A stretch of DNA of 37,951 nucleotides. Origin: an uncultured Bacteroidota bacterium (GTDB lineage: Bacteria > Bacteroidota > Bacteroidia > Chitinophagales > Chitinophagaceae). How positions within the stretch are numbered: the first letter of the stretch is position 1; each line of letters opens with the position of its first letter. Location: NCBI GenBank assembly GCA_903887005.1, contig CAISOH010000019.1, positions 1 through 37,951 on the forward strand, given 5' to 3'. This document shows positions 6,933 to 15,315 of the stretch, piece by piece. The translations under genes and the position numbers were made by a program. The notes beneath the pieces are model-generated. The model searched no databases. It was not told the DNA's origin and was given only the letters and a program-made list of their open reading frames with translations.

Positions 6933-8537
6933 TTATTTTTTCCCTTTGGCTGGTTGTTTGGGTGCTGCCGGAGTTTTTTCCGCCGCTTCTATCTCCAGCA
7001 TTGATTTGTTCTGGGGATCAATTGCTTTAATCTTTTCAATATACATTTTCACATTTTCCTTATCTTTTTTGTTATAGTAGTAGTATAACAAATATTCATA
7101 AGCGCCCTTCATTTCATTTTTCTTAGGATAATCAGGGCCTACTTTATCAAGCCATTTTATAAAATAAGGTACTGCCGCACCGGTGGTAGCCTCAGAGTCT
7201 ATTACTGCGGCGCACCGGCCTTGCCAGTAAGGTACAGATGGCTGGTCAGGGTATTTGGCAGCGAAATCATTGGCGGCATTCATTGCTTTCTCCAGGTCTT
7301 TACAATAATAGTACATAATTGCCCTCCATGCATAGTCTCCGGGCTGTGTTTCCGGGTTTGCCTTTATGAGATTATTATACCAGTCGGCGGATTTACAATA
7401 GTCTTTTTTTGTTTTGAAAGCTTCCGCTATCTGGCGATAGATGTCTGTTTTATTTTGGGCCGTATCTCCGCTAATGCCCTTTGTATAGTAGTACCCGGCA
7501 GAATCCAGCAAGCCTAATTTCAAATACAACTTCCCTAATTGAATGTAATCGCCCGGCATTATTTTTTTAGGGTCCTGCATCCCAAAATATGCGCGCAGGT
7601 TTTTTAGCGCTTCTGTGGAATCTCCGCAATCTATCTGTGAATATCCGAGTATGCCTGTTACCTCGATCCTGTTTTCGTTTTTCAATTGTTGATGGGCCAG
7701 CAAATCCTGGGCGTATTTTGCCGCATCACAGCTGCTTTCTGCCCGGTACAACGCCCTGAGATATTCCAGCTTGTCCATTAATGTATTGTCTGATAATTGT
7801 ATGTACTTTTTATTATTCTCCAAAGCAAGCTGGTATTTTCCTGAGCGGGTATAAACATTAGTCAGGGCTTTATAGGGCAGTGGATTTGTAGCATCGGCAT
7901 CTTTAGCTTTTGCATAGTTATCCAGGGCGCTTGTCCAGTTGTGTGCTTCATACCAAAGATCACCTATCCGCGATAATGCGAGCGAGTTTTTAGGGTCCTT
8001 GGCAGTTACTGTTTCATAATTATCCATAGCCGGGCCGCCGCCACCTTGTATTTTTCTGTTTACATCGCCAAGTGCTATGTGTGTTTCTATGTTATCATTC
8101 TTTGTCAGGGCATCCGTGTACCATGCAATGGCCTGGTGGTAGTCGCCTCCTGTGGTATAGGTAATAGCATCCGCGGCGTATTTTTCCTGTATCCATTCTT
8201 TCTTTTTCGATTTGGCGGCCAGATCTTTAGCTATCTGCATTCCCTTAGCTACATCTTTATTAACGAATGCAACCCTTGCTGTCCCGGATATATTTGCAGG
8301 GTCTTCCGGGTATTTCAGAAATGTAGTGCTGGCTGTTGCAGGATCCCCGGCATCAAGATAAGAGAGCCCTAAGTAGTAGTTGGCCAGGGCGTTTGTTGCT
8401 GCAAGTTCAGAAAGGTTGCTCTGCGCACTTTTGAACTTGCCATAGTTATACATTTTAATACCATTTTCCAGTGTTGCCTGCGCGCCTGCGCTCATGGTAA
8501 TGGCCGAAGCCGCAAGTATCATTAATATTCTTCTCAT
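6933..8537 (-). CDS. Secreted tetratricopeptide-repeat protein
   Basis: The second ATG (8535-8537, MRRILMILAASAITMSAGAQ) is preferred as the start because an AGG lies at a better distance from it than from the ATG three codons upstream. It gives about 534 residues: a signal peptide followed by TPR-type helical pairs over most of the length, such as ANYYLGLSYLDAGDPATAST and QAIAWYTDALTK. The C-terminal 20 residues are Lys/Ala/Pro rich (AAPKQPAKGKK). The role is presumably periplasmic scaffolding. It lies 41 bp downstream of a PstS-like lipoprotein gene in the same operon. In related genomes such pairs sit near TonB/ExbBD genes (from memory), but none is visible here. Confidence 0.75.
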   Translation of the reverse strand: MRRILMILAASAITMSAGAQATLENGIKMYNYGKFKSAQSNLSELAATNALANYYLGLSYLDAGDPATASTTFLKYPEDPANISGTARVAFVNKDVAKGMQIAKDLAAKSKKKEWIQEKYAADAITYTTGGDYHQAIAWYTDALTKNDNIETHIALGDVNRKIQGGGGPAMDNYETVTAKDPKNSLALSRIGDLWYEAHNWTSALDNYAKAKDADATNPLPYKALTNVYTRSGKYQLALENNKKYIQLSDNTLMDKLEYLRALYRAESSCDAAKYAQDLLAHQQLKNENRIEVTGILGYSQIDCGDSTEALKNLRAYFGMQDPKKIMPGDYIQLGKLYLKLGLLDSAGYYYTKGISGDTAQNKTDIYRQIAEAFKTKKDYCKSADWYNNLIKANPETQPGDYAWRAIMYYYCKDLEKAMNAANDFAAKYPDQPSVPYWQGRCAAVIDSEATTGAAVPYFIKWLDKVGPDYPKKNEMKGAYEYLLYYYYNKKDKENVKMYIEKIKAIDPQNKSMLEIEAAEKTPAAPKQPAKGKK

Positions 8538-8578
8538 ATTGTACATCCTGGTGCCTTTGTAATATTTGTTGTTTGAAA

Positions 8579-9484
8579 TTATTGATTATTGATTTTAGCT
8601 TCCCTGATGGTTATTTGCGCCTTCAATGGGAAAAAATGCGCGTGCAGAAAGATCAGTTGCCCTCTGTAGCTTCCTAAAAAATTAGCAAAACCTGTGCCAA
8701 GCCCATGATAACTTTCCGAATTAATGTAATAAAGTTTGCGTGTCAATGGGTAAGATTTCAAAGCGATAAATGCCTGGTATGGTTTATAAAACTGCCGGTC
8801 CTTCTGATTTTCAAGCGCCACCACTTTCACATTTTGTATAAAAGTACCCGACTGTGAAGTATCTTCATTCGCATAAACATAATTCATACCCACAAAACCG
8901 ATAGCCTCCGAATTTTTGGAAACATAATCCACTACTTCATTATTCCCTTTTGCTGCAAATACGTTGCTGCCTAATTTATTTCCTTTCAGCAGAGAATCAG
9001 TAATATACCTCACTGTGCTTGAAGCCTGGTTATCGAACACCACCGTATATTTTTTGCTATACACACCCGTAAGTATGCCATTAAGCGCATTTATATCTAA
9101 CGCAGTATCCGTTGATTTATTATTTACTATTACGGCAATGCCATCTCCCGCAAGGGCTTCTGAAAAAGGAAATAACTTTTGTTGATCACAACTTTCTTTC
9201 TCTGCCTTTGTAAGCTCACGGGTTACAAGAATAATCCGCGCCTTATGATCAAAATAGTCTTTGAAACACTCTGCTTCCGGCTTATAATGTATTGTAATCT
9301 TCGCTTCGGGAAAGCTGCTGTCAAAGACCTTAAGCTGTTCTTCAATAACGGGTTTATATGTTTCATCAGCCGAAATATCTATAACGCCTTTACCCACACT
9401 ATCCGCATGTTTTGGGGTATCATCACACGACAATATGGTAATACCCGCAAAAATACAAAGCAATATATTTTTTAACCAATGCAT
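8579..9484 (-). CDS. PstS-like substrate-binding lipoprotein
   Basis: The 301-residue product has a lipoprotein signal with the lipobox ILSC near residue 20. The mature part follows the phosphate-type periplasmic binding fold: GVIDISADETYKPVIEEQLKVF at the N-terminus, VTRELTKAE, ALAGDGIAVIVNNKS, VFDNQASSTVRYI and IGFVGMNYV. No transporter permease or ATPase gene is adjacent, so it may be a stand-alone sensor or binding protein rather than part of a phosphate ABC importer. It is co-directional with, and 41 bp upstream of, the TPR gene. Confidence 0.75.
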   Translation of the reverse strand: MHWLKNILLCIFAGITILSCDDTPKHADSVGKGVIDISADETYKPVIEEQLKVFDSSFPEAKITIHYKPEAECFKDYFDHKARIILVTRELTKAEKESCDQQKLFPFSEALAGDGIAVIVNNKSTDTALDINALNGILTGVYSKKYTVVFDNQASSTVRYITDSLLKGNKLGSNVFAAKGNNEVVDYVSKNSEAIGFVGMNYVYANEDTSQSGTFIQNVKVVALENQKDRQFYKPYQAFIALKSYPLTRKLYYINSESYHGLGTGFANFLGSYRGQLIFLHAHFFPLKAQITIREAKINNQ

Positions 9485-9597
9485 AAAGAGCGCAATTTTA
9501 CTTATTAATTTAAAGAATAAGGGTTCTTATATCTGTTGTAACAATAATTTAACAGGCCGAAAATATAATGCATTACAGAAAAGAAGTGTTTGTTCAC

Positions 9598-9843
9598 TTA
9601 CTGATCCTGTGAATCAGTAGTCTGCTTTTTAGGAAAAATCACCTTGAACCCGCGGTAAAACCGGGCTACTCCGCCTACTATCATCATCCCCCCCAAAATC
9701 CAGGCTATAACAGATGGGATTTTCATGTCACCAAAAGACTGTATAATAAAAACATACCCGCCAATTAGTACATAAAATATACCCATGCCTATATCCATAC
9801 TGGTGCGGAAATGCCGGTTGGATTTTCTTTCTTCGTAACTCAT
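9598..9843 (-). CDS. Small two-helix membrane protein
   Basis: The 81-residue product has two hydrophobic helices (about residues 18-36 and 44-62), a charged N-terminus (SYEERKSNRHFRTSMD) and a polar Lys/Gln/Asp tail. The pattern is that of a conserved Bacteroidota protein of unknown function. The PstS-like gene lies 113 bp downstream on the same strand, so shared transcription is possible but not shown. Confidence 0.6.
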   Translation of the reverse strand: MSYEERKSNRHFRTSMDIGMGIFYVLIGGYVFIIQSFGDMKIPSVIAWILGGMMIVGGVARFYRGFKVIFPKKQTTDSQDQ

Positions 9844-10067
9844 TGTAAATATTTACGCCGCAAATTTAAGATTAATTGCTTTGTAAAGAATAGACGCCTC
9901 CTGAGGGAAATTCCATAAAATAATGGGAAGCAATCTATAAATAATAAATTTACATTCTATTAATCAAATTCCGCAAAAACCAAAAAGAAATGTTAACTAT
10001 TTTAAACTTTGCCTCCAATGATTATGGAATCTCTACCTTTCTATATCTTCTTTGAAAACACATTCAT

Positions 10068-11822
10068 ATGATACACACTCGTTTTATCCTGATTACCGGT
10101 ATTGTAGCATGGAGCACAGCCCATCTATATGCACAAACTCCTCAGAAACTAAACATTGATGAGGCTACAGTATTCCTTAACGGAGCTGAGTTGTCAAGCA
10201 GCGCCAAAATCAATCTTGTGAAAGGAGAAAATGAAATACTCTTTACCAATGTGGCAGGCGATGTAAACAGCCAGAGCCTTACAGTAAACGCAACAAATGG
10301 CGTGGTAGTGGAAGCAACTACTTTCCAGAACAATTACCTTGCGGCTGAAACGTTCTCCCCGCGTGCTAAAGACATTAAAGACAGCATAGAACTGATAACA
10401 GAGAACAAAGGGATTATAACCAATAAAATAGCGGTACTCAATGAACAGGTAGCCATATTGCAGGGGAACAGGAAGGTGAGTGGTGAGAATACCGGTTTAT
10501 CGGTAGCTGAACTGACAAAAATGCTGGACCTTATCAGCAGCAAAATGGAAGGTTATCTCAACCAAAAAAACATGGAAGAAGCATTGTTGAAAAAAGCGGA
10601 TGAACGGCTTGCAAAACTTAAAAAACAATTAGATGAGGAGCAAAAAAAAGACTATCAGCCCGGCGGACAATTGCTGGTAAAGTTTTATGCCAAAGAAGCA
10701 ACGAACTCTGACGTTAAAATCACTTATATAGTGCCTCATGCCGGGTGGTCTGCCACCTATGATATTATGGCGGATGATGCAAACAGCCCTATAAAGTTAT
10801 ACTACAAAGCCAATATTTACCAGAACAGTGGCGTGAAATGGAATAATGTTCGCCTTAGCCTTTCTACCGGTAATCCCAAGGAGGGTGTACAGGCGCCAAC
10901 TATGAATCCCTGGTATTTGGCGTTTTATGCCCCACCTGTTTCGAACCAGGGATTGACAAATAATGCAAATAGGATTCGGTCTGATGCAGGACGTAATGGA
11001 ATACCAGAGAACAAAAATATGCAATATCTTCCCGGTTCAAGTCAAGGTGTTGAGGATTTAGTAGCTTTAAGTCCAGGTATGTATCAACAAAAAAGAGGGG
11101 GTGACCTTAGTATGGGTGGAGCAAGATCTGACGGTACTCTTTATATCGTCGATGGCGTGCAGGTACGTGGGAATACTTCCATCAACAATTATGTCTCCGT
11201 TGACAATTCGGGTGTAAGTACAACTTTCGACATAGACCTGCCTTATACCATACCCAGTGACGGGCAGCAACACCTTGTATCTATTAAGAAATATGAAGTG
11301 CCTGCTACATACCGCTATTATGCAGCGCCCAAAATAGATAAGGATGCCTTCCTGCAGGCGCAGATAACCAATTGGGAAGACCTCAATTTACTGCCGGGCC
11401 AAACCAATATTTTTTATGAAGGCACTTATGTTGGGCAGGGTTATATGGATGTACGGAATGTTAAAGACACGATGACGATTTCATTGGGCAGGGATAAGAA
11501 GATAGTTATAAAAAGAGACCAGGATAAAAAGCTGCGAAGTGTAAAAACCGTGGGTACTAATATCAGGGAAACATTTGCCTATACTATCTCCATTCGTAAC
11601 ACCCGGAAAGAAACCATAAACCTGGTTTTGCAAGACCAGCAACCTGTGAGCAATGATAAAGATTTAGTAATTGAAGATAAAAATACAGGAGACTCGGAAT
11701 ATGAAGAAACCACTGGTATGATGAAATGGACGCTTTCACTAAATGCCAATGAAGCTAAAAATGTAAACTTCGGCTACACAATAAAATACCCCAAAGGAAA
11801 AACAGTATATAACCTGCGGTAA
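10068..11822 (+). CDS. DUF4140/DUF4139 (mucoidy-inhibitor A-like) protein with TonB-plug-like insert
   Basis: The 584-residue product has a signal peptide ending near AYAQ-type LYAQTPQ. The first 100 residues fit DUF4140 (EATVFLNGAELSSSAKINLVKG). A coiled-coil stretch follows at about 105-195 and then the DUF4139 beta region (ITYIVPHAGWSATYDI, YYKANIYQNSGVKWNNVRLSLSTG). Between about residues 320 and 370 lies VEDLVALSPGMYQQK, a GGDLSMGGARSDG segment and YIVDGVQVRG, which looks like the plug-domain strand of SusC/TonB-dependent receptors. Normal DUF4139 sequence resumes at FDIDLPYTIPSDGQQH and runs to NFGYTIKYPKG. The protein is probably periplasmic or outer-membrane associated. A hairpin terminator follows 20 bp after the stop. 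Confidence 0.8.
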   Translation: MIHTRFILITGIVAWSTAHLYAQTPQKLNIDEATVFLNGAELSSSAKINLVKGENEILFTNVAGDVNSQSLTVNATNGVVVEATTFQNNYLAAETFSPRAKDIKDSIELITENKGIITNKIAVLNEQVAILQGNRKVSGENTGLSVAELTKMLDLISSKMEGYLNQKNMEEALLKKADERLAKLKKQLDEEQKKDYQPGGQLLVKFYAKEATNSDVKITYIVPHAGWSATYDIMADDANSPIKLYYKANIYQNSGVKWNNVRLSLSTGNPKEGVQAPTMNPWYLAFYAPPVSNQGLTNNANRIRSDAGRNGIPENKNMQYLPGSSQGVEDLVALSPGMYQQKRGGDLSMGGARSDGTLYIVDGVQVRGNTSINNYVSVDNSGVSTTFDIDLPYTIPSDGQQHLVSIKKYEVPATYRYYAAPKIDKDAFLQAQITNWEDLNLLPGQTNIFYEGTYVGQGYMDVRNVKDTMTISLGRDKKIVIKRDQDKKLRSVKTVGTNIRETFAYTISIRNTRKETINLVLQDQQPVSNDKDLVIEDKNTGDSEYEETTGMMKWTLSLNANEAKNVNFGYTIKYPKGKTVYNLR

Positions 11823-11843
11823 TTTGGAGGTGGCTATAATATG

Positions 11844-11872
11844 AAAAAGCCATCTGGTCGGATGGCTTTTTC
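11844..11872. terminator. Bidirectional terminator
   Basis: AAAAAGCCATC, a 6-base loop and GATGGCTTTTT form a strong symmetric hairpin shared by the DUF4139 gene and the convergent DUF4783 gene. Confidence 0.85.
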
Positions 11873-11894
11873 TTTAACAATATTTTTGGGTGAC

Positions 11895-12302
11895 CTATTC
11901 CTTATTCAACCTAAAGTCTTGCAACACATAATTGCCATCCTTCAATTTAATAAGGATATATACATTATATTTAATATTATTAGTTGCTGTTAAACTACCG
12001 ATAATGAATTTTGAACTATTATCCGGAGAACCGTTATCCATTATCTGGAAGTCTTTAGGAATATTCTTGTCAAAGAAATCCTTTAGTACAACTTCCGCCT
12101 GGTTACGGCTGTAAATAGACTGGGCATTGTTTAAGGTTAGCGGAACGAAATTGTCGAAATACTTGATCATATCCGCAACACGGTCATTCCTTATCGCATT
12201 TACCATGTCTTCCAATGGCATATGGGTACCCTGAGCCTGCGTAGTATGAAGTACGAACAAGCAACCGACCGACAGTAATAATTTCTTAAAGTAATGTTTC
12301 AT
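11895..12302 (-). CDS. DUF4783 family secreted protein
   Basis: The ATG at 12300-12302 (MKHYFKKLLLSVGCLFVLHTTQAQG) starts a good signal peptide. The 17 codons upstream of it in the open frame do not look native. The mature domain (about 110 residues) has MVNAIRNDRVADMIKYFDNFVPLTL, NQAEVVLKDFF and YNVYILIKLKDGNYVLQDFRL, the DUF4783 pattern, an NTF2-like or cystatin-like small alpha+beta fold of unknown function in Bacteroidota. It is a single gene with a terminator on its 3' side. Confidence 0.75.
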   Translation of the reverse strand: MKHYFKKLLLSVGCLFVLHTTQAQGTHMPLEDMVNAIRNDRVADMIKYFDNFVPLTLNNAQSIYSRNQAEVVLKDFFDKNIPKDFQIMDNGSPDNSSKFIIGSLTATNNIKYNVYILIKLKDGNYVLQDFRLNKE

Positions 12303-12603
12303 TTCAATAGCACACATATCATTTAGTCTCTGTAAAGATATTGCAAAAATCAAGCCAATTTTAATTTTTTAAGGTTTTTACTTCAAAAAATTAATATTGG
12401 AGCTGATTCCAGCTTTAAAACCAAGTATATACATTGCAGCAAAAATCAAGCCAAAATATTGCTTTCTGTTAAAAAAGCTTCAAAAAAAGAAGGTTTTACA
12501 CATCAATAACAATAAAAAACAATTACATTATTTATTTATGTTGTGTATTTTGATTAATGAATACCTTCTGAAAAGATAAGATATAATGATATTTTATTGC
12601 CTG

Positions 12604-13455
12604 TCAGGCAAGCAACTCGCATGGTTTCATACCGGTAATCCGCTTAAATGCGGTGCTGAAATGGGAAATACTGCTATATCCAAGCGTATTTGCAACGTCT
12701 GTTACAGAACATCCCTGTACCTGCAATAATTCTTTAGCCCTGGTTATCCGCAATTCCTGCTGGTATTCGTGAATCGTTTTTCCAACCAGCGTCTTAAATC
12801 CTTTTTTAAGGTAGCATTCATTCATAGCCACTTTCCGCGAAAGTTCACGGATGGTATGCAACTGGTCTATATGCTGTTCAAGGATAATACGTGCATCCAT
12901 TATTTTTTCCCGTTCACTTTCGTATGCAAGAAACCGGCAGGCAGGCACCTGGCTTGGAATATTGACACATTCAATTGCCCTGCGCATTAACTGCGTTGCA
13001 GCCTCACTTTGCTGTAATAACTTTACGAAAGGAGCAGTAACATCCGTTTTCTCCAGATGGCTGAGCAGTATGCGCGTCTGTGCACAAACAGGGAATTGCT
13101 GTTCGGTGGCTTCGTCAAACCTGAAAGGCTGGTTGGCCATTAAAGTTTCTGGCGGGTATTGTTCAAAAAATGAAGGTAAAAACCGCAGGGAACATACTAT
13201 CGCATTAGTGGATGAATCATCCTCATATTGCAGATAGCACAACTGCATACAAAACTTTTTATCATCAATAGGAAACAGGTATAGTTTGCCCTCATCTTCC
13301 GCAATGCTATCTTCCGGAAAGGATGCTTCTATCCATTCGACCTCAATATTATGGCTAATGGTATAGGATTCCGTGTTCAGCACACGGGCATCTTCACCCA
13401 TGAACCGCTCTATGGGGGTCAATACTTTTCCACTTTTTACAGATACAATAGCCAC
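12604..13455 (-). CDS. AraC-family transcriptional regulator
   Basis: The 283-residue product has a C-terminal AraC/XylS DNA-binding domain of about 95 residues: IRELSRKVAMNECYLKKGFK as the first helix-turn-helix and VTDVANTLGYSSISHFSTAFKR as the second, ending MKPCELLA. The N-terminal 180 residues are an uncharacterised sensor region. This shape is common in Bacteroidota regulators of iron, stress or metabolite uptake, but no target is obvious. The upstream region (13456 onward) is a long repeat-rich intergenic tract. Confidence 0.85.
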   Translation of the reverse strand: MAIVSVKSGKVLTPIERFMGEDARVLNTESYTISHNIEVEWIEASFPEDSIAEDEGKLYLFPIDDKKFCMQLCYLQYEDDSSTNAIVCSLRFLPSFFEQYPPETLMANQPFRFDEATEQQFPVCAQTRILLSHLEKTDVTAPFVKLLQQSEAATQLMRRAIECVNIPSQVPACRFLAYESEREKIMDARIILEQHIDQLHTIRELSRKVAMNECYLKKGFKTLVGKTIHEYQQELRITRAKELLQVQGCSVTDVANTLGYSSISHFSTAFKRITGMKPCELLA

Positions 13456-13540
13456 TAATACAAAGATAGGGAGTTATAAAAAAACAATGTCATAAAATTA
13501 TCATGCCTTAAATTATTTATACGATTTTTAATTAAGGTTA

Positions 13541-13689
13541 TACTTCTCACGGGGTAAAACAGTGCAATAAATATCTCTCGCAAAGGCGCAAAGACGCAAA
13601 GTATAATTACTTGATTGTTAATTCATTATATAAATGTCAAGACCGCAAAGCCCTCAATTTAATTGCACTAATCTATCCCGATTACAGTA
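13541..13689 (+). repeat. MITE-like element A
   Basis: It starts TACTTCTCACGGGG and ends CCCGATTACAGTA, flanked by TA on both sides. The interior has CGCAAAGGCGCAAAGACGCAAAG-type tandem motifs. It is about 85-90% similar to the elements near 29638-29787 and 35809-35959 by eye. The termini form an imperfect inverted repeat TACT...CGGGG. Confidence 0.75.
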
Positions 13690-13712
13690 TAGCCCTATTC
13701 CTTTTCTATTTC

Positions 13713-13857
13713 TTCCGGGTATAAATTTCCGGTAAATTTCCGGTTTTTTCCGGTACCGGAAAAAGGGCTTTTACCTTGTAATTAATTTATTATCAATGAC
13801 TTAAATGGTTATTTTTGTTCAATTTCCGGTTTTGAATTTCCGGTATTTTGTGGATAA
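13713..13857. promoter_or_regulatory. TTTCCGG motif cluster with palindrome and DnaA-box match
   Basis: TTTCCGG or TTCCGG occurs at 13713, 13726, 13737, 13748, 13823 and 13837, the first four about 11 bases apart. TTTTTCCGGTACCGGAAAAA (13745-13764) is a perfect 20-bp palindrome. TGTGGATAA at 13849-13857 is the reverse complement of the DnaA-box consensus TTATCCACA. The function is unknown: binding-site array, origin-like element or repeat. Confidence 0.4.
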
Positions 13858-13884
13858 CTTTTTCTTAGTGAAATAACTGGAAGA

Positions 13885-13945
13885 TATCACGCAAAGTTCG
13901 CAAAGGCCGCAAAGATAGGTTATTTGATTGTTTGTAATTTGAATA
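13885..13945 (+). repeat. Degenerate CGCAAAG-type repeat remnant
   Basis: The string CGCAAAGTTCGCAAAGGCCG followed by TTATTTGATTGTTTGTAA resembles the middle of the 151-bp MITE-like elements, without their ends. Confidence 0.45.
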
Positions 13946-13997
13946 AAGAATGGAACCAAATGTCATTAACAGCTTTATGAATGAAATAGCAATTCCC

Positions 13998-14100
13998 TTG
14001 GAATATTTCGCCCCTTAAGGGCTCAGCAATGTTTGTTTTGTTCCGATGGGCGTTGCCTATCGCTATTCATATTTTGCCCCTTCAGGGCCCTACAGGGCTT
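13998..14100 (+). repeat. REP-type double hairpin
   Basis: GATGGGCGTTGCCTATC, the spacer GCTATTCATATTTT and a GCCCC...GGGC hairpin share the architecture of the tandem array at 17255-17580 and the copies at 37685-37810. Confidence 0.6.
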
Positions 14101-14202
14101 GTGTTATTGAGATTGGACTGCAATCCCGATTAGTATTTTATGATAAATTAAATACATTATTAAAAGGTATAGTTTGCATTTTGCGTACAAAGGTAAGATG
14201 GA

Positions 14203-14322
14203 AAACAATACAAAAAATGACAAAATACCCACATTTTTGAAGGGTAAATATGGATGAAAGGCAATGTGGGAGCGGGTTTTGGAGTTACAAAACTGTGTGG
14301 GGAACTTTATTATTGTAATGTT
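14203..14322 (+). repeat. Palindromic repeat flanking the toxin-antitoxin pair, left copy
   Basis: It begins AACAATACAAAAAATGACAA and ends TTTATTATTGTAATGTT. These ends are imperfect inverted repeats of each other, and CCCACA...TGTGTGGGG lies just inside. The right copy is at 15022-15145 in the same orientation. The similarity extends about 17 bases further left, from 14186. Confidence 0.7.
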
Positions 14323-14337
14323 TTGGGGGTTAGCGAA

Positions 14338-14733
14338 TCAAATTGCTTCCCATAGATTAACAATATTCACTCCTTTAATATTCTTAAAGTCGCTAACATT
14401 ACGGGTAAGTAAAGTGTAGCCATTTACAACAGCGGTAGCTGCAATAATGGCATCCGGCAATTTAATTTTGTGAAGTTTACGAATGTCAGCAGTTTTTAGT
14501 TTTATAGACCTTTCCAACTCAATTACCAAGGCGTCATTGATAAAGTTATTAAGCACTTCCTGATCTTTTTGGGTGGGAGTTTTCCAACATAGTAATTCAA
14601 TTTCAGTTATTACGGAAATACAAGGTTGAAACTCTTTCAATAAATTATCCATCATCTTTTCAGCAGCCGGTGGAAATTGCCGCTGCAAATAATAAATAGC
14701 AGTATTAGTATCCCAAAGGTATTTTACTCCCAT
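14338..14733 (-). CDS. VapC-like PIN-domain toxin
   Basis: The 131-residue product is a PIN ribonuclease of the VapC type. All acidic active-site positions are present: Asp8 (YLWDTN), Glu44 (ITEIELL), Asp94 (KLPDAIIAATA) and Asp115 (TRNVSDF). It presumably cleaves RNA when free of its antitoxin. Its ATG (14731-14733) lies inside the 3' end of the upstream antitoxin gene, a 10-bp overlap typical of coupled toxin-antitoxin genes. The stop is only 15 bp from the left flanking repeat. Confidence 0.88.
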   Translation of the reverse strand: MGVKYLWDTNTAIYYLQRQFPPAAEKMMDNLLKEFQPCISVITEIELLCWKTPTQKDQEVLNNFINDALVIELERSIKLKTADIRKLHKIKLPDAIIAATAVVNGYTLLTRNVSDFKNIKGVNIVNLWEAI

Positions 14734-14933
14734 TCGTTACGCAATTCATTTAGTTGTTTATCAATGATTGTCAATGGTTGTTTAGTCATTGCCCCTTTGT
14801 ATTTAGCCGCCCAGTTGACCGGCGCTACTTCCTGCGGTTGTTCTTTATGTAAACGAATGAGTTGCAGTAGTTCAAGATCCTGCAATAGTTTTAACGCTTT
14901 GGAATTGAGAATATCAATTGTAATACTCTGCAT
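14724..14933 (-). CDS. Antitoxin partner of the PIN toxin
   Basis: The start chosen is the ATG at 14931-14933 (MQSITIDILNSKALKLLQDL), giving 69 residues. The longer open frame upstream adds 17 non-native-looking residues. The N-terminal half fits a short DNA-binding or dimerisation segment (TIDILNSKALKLLQDLELLQLIRL) and the C-terminal half is charged (LTIIDKQLNELRNEWE), as in VapB-type antitoxins that bind and mask a PIN toxin. It resembles DUF2281-like or other small antitoxins, and the exact family is uncertain. It precedes and overlaps the toxin gene, and a -7 box lies at 14961-14968. Confidence 0.75.
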   Translation of the reverse strand: MQSITIDILNSKALKLLQDLELLQLIRLHKEQPQEVAPVNWAAKYKGAMTKQPLTIIDKQLNELRNEWE

Positions 14934-14960
14934 AATATCTGAATTAAATTGATGACTTAA

Positions 14961-14968
14961 CAAAGGTA
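14961..14968 (-). promoter_or_regulatory. TACCTTTG -7 box for the toxin-antitoxin operon
   Basis: On the minus strand this reads TACCTTTG, a perfect TAnnTTTG match, 27 bases before the antitoxin ATG. No convincing -33 TTTG is seen. Confidence 0.5.
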
Positions 14969-15021
14969 ATAATAATATTAACATGAATCCTTAGAACAAC
15001 ATATACAAATGTAAAATGGGA

Positions 15022-15145
15022 AACAATACAAAAAATGACAAAATACCCACAATTTTGGCGTCCGCGTCCGCTTTCGCTAAAGCTAGGGATGGTAAAAGGT
15101 TTTGGCGTCACAAAATTGTGTGGGAAACTTTATTATTGTAATGTT
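15022..15145 (+). repeat. Palindromic repeat flanking the toxin-antitoxin pair, right copy
   Basis: This is a directly oriented near-copy of 14203-14322. It differs mainly in the middle, where it has a GCGTCCGCGTCCGCTTTCGC segment. The CCCACAATTTTG and CAAAATTGTGTGGG arms are clearer here than in the left copy. Confidence 0.7.
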
Positions 15146-15230
15146 TATGGGTAATTGAAAGGTACGTTCATCTATGTTACCGCAAATGTTCCTGTGCATA
15201 AGTTTTATACATCACGGGCTTGTTATGTAT

Positions 15231-15286
15231 AAAAAAGCAGCCTTTTCTTTTCATGAAAAAGAGGTATGTTTTCGGCTGCTAAAAGA
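15231..15286 (+). promoter_or_regulatory. Leader hairpin upstream of the DUF6934 gene
   Basis: AGCAGCC (15236-15242) pairs with GGCTGCT (15274-15280), and inner CTTTTC/GAAAAG complementarity extends the structure. It lies 30 bases before the ATG at 15316 and could be a terminator for upstream transcription or a leader structure. Confidence 0.4.
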
Positions 15287-15315
15287 AATACAATTGAACA
15301 GATACACGCAGTTCA

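Larger units (their letters stand above)
13456..14185. other. Gene-free repeat-rich region
   Basis: No credible gene was seen in this stretch. It holds, in order, a 151-bp MITE-like element (13541-13689), a cluster of TTTCCGG motifs with a 20-bp palindrome and a DnaA-box match (13713-13857), a degenerate CGCAAAG-repeat remnant (13885-13945) and a REP-type double hairpin (13998-14100). Confidence 0.7.

Noticed and set aside
12397-12579. A 60-residue Lys-rich ORF in an AT-rich spacer
   Set aside because: The composition is simple and AT-driven and there is no conserved pattern.
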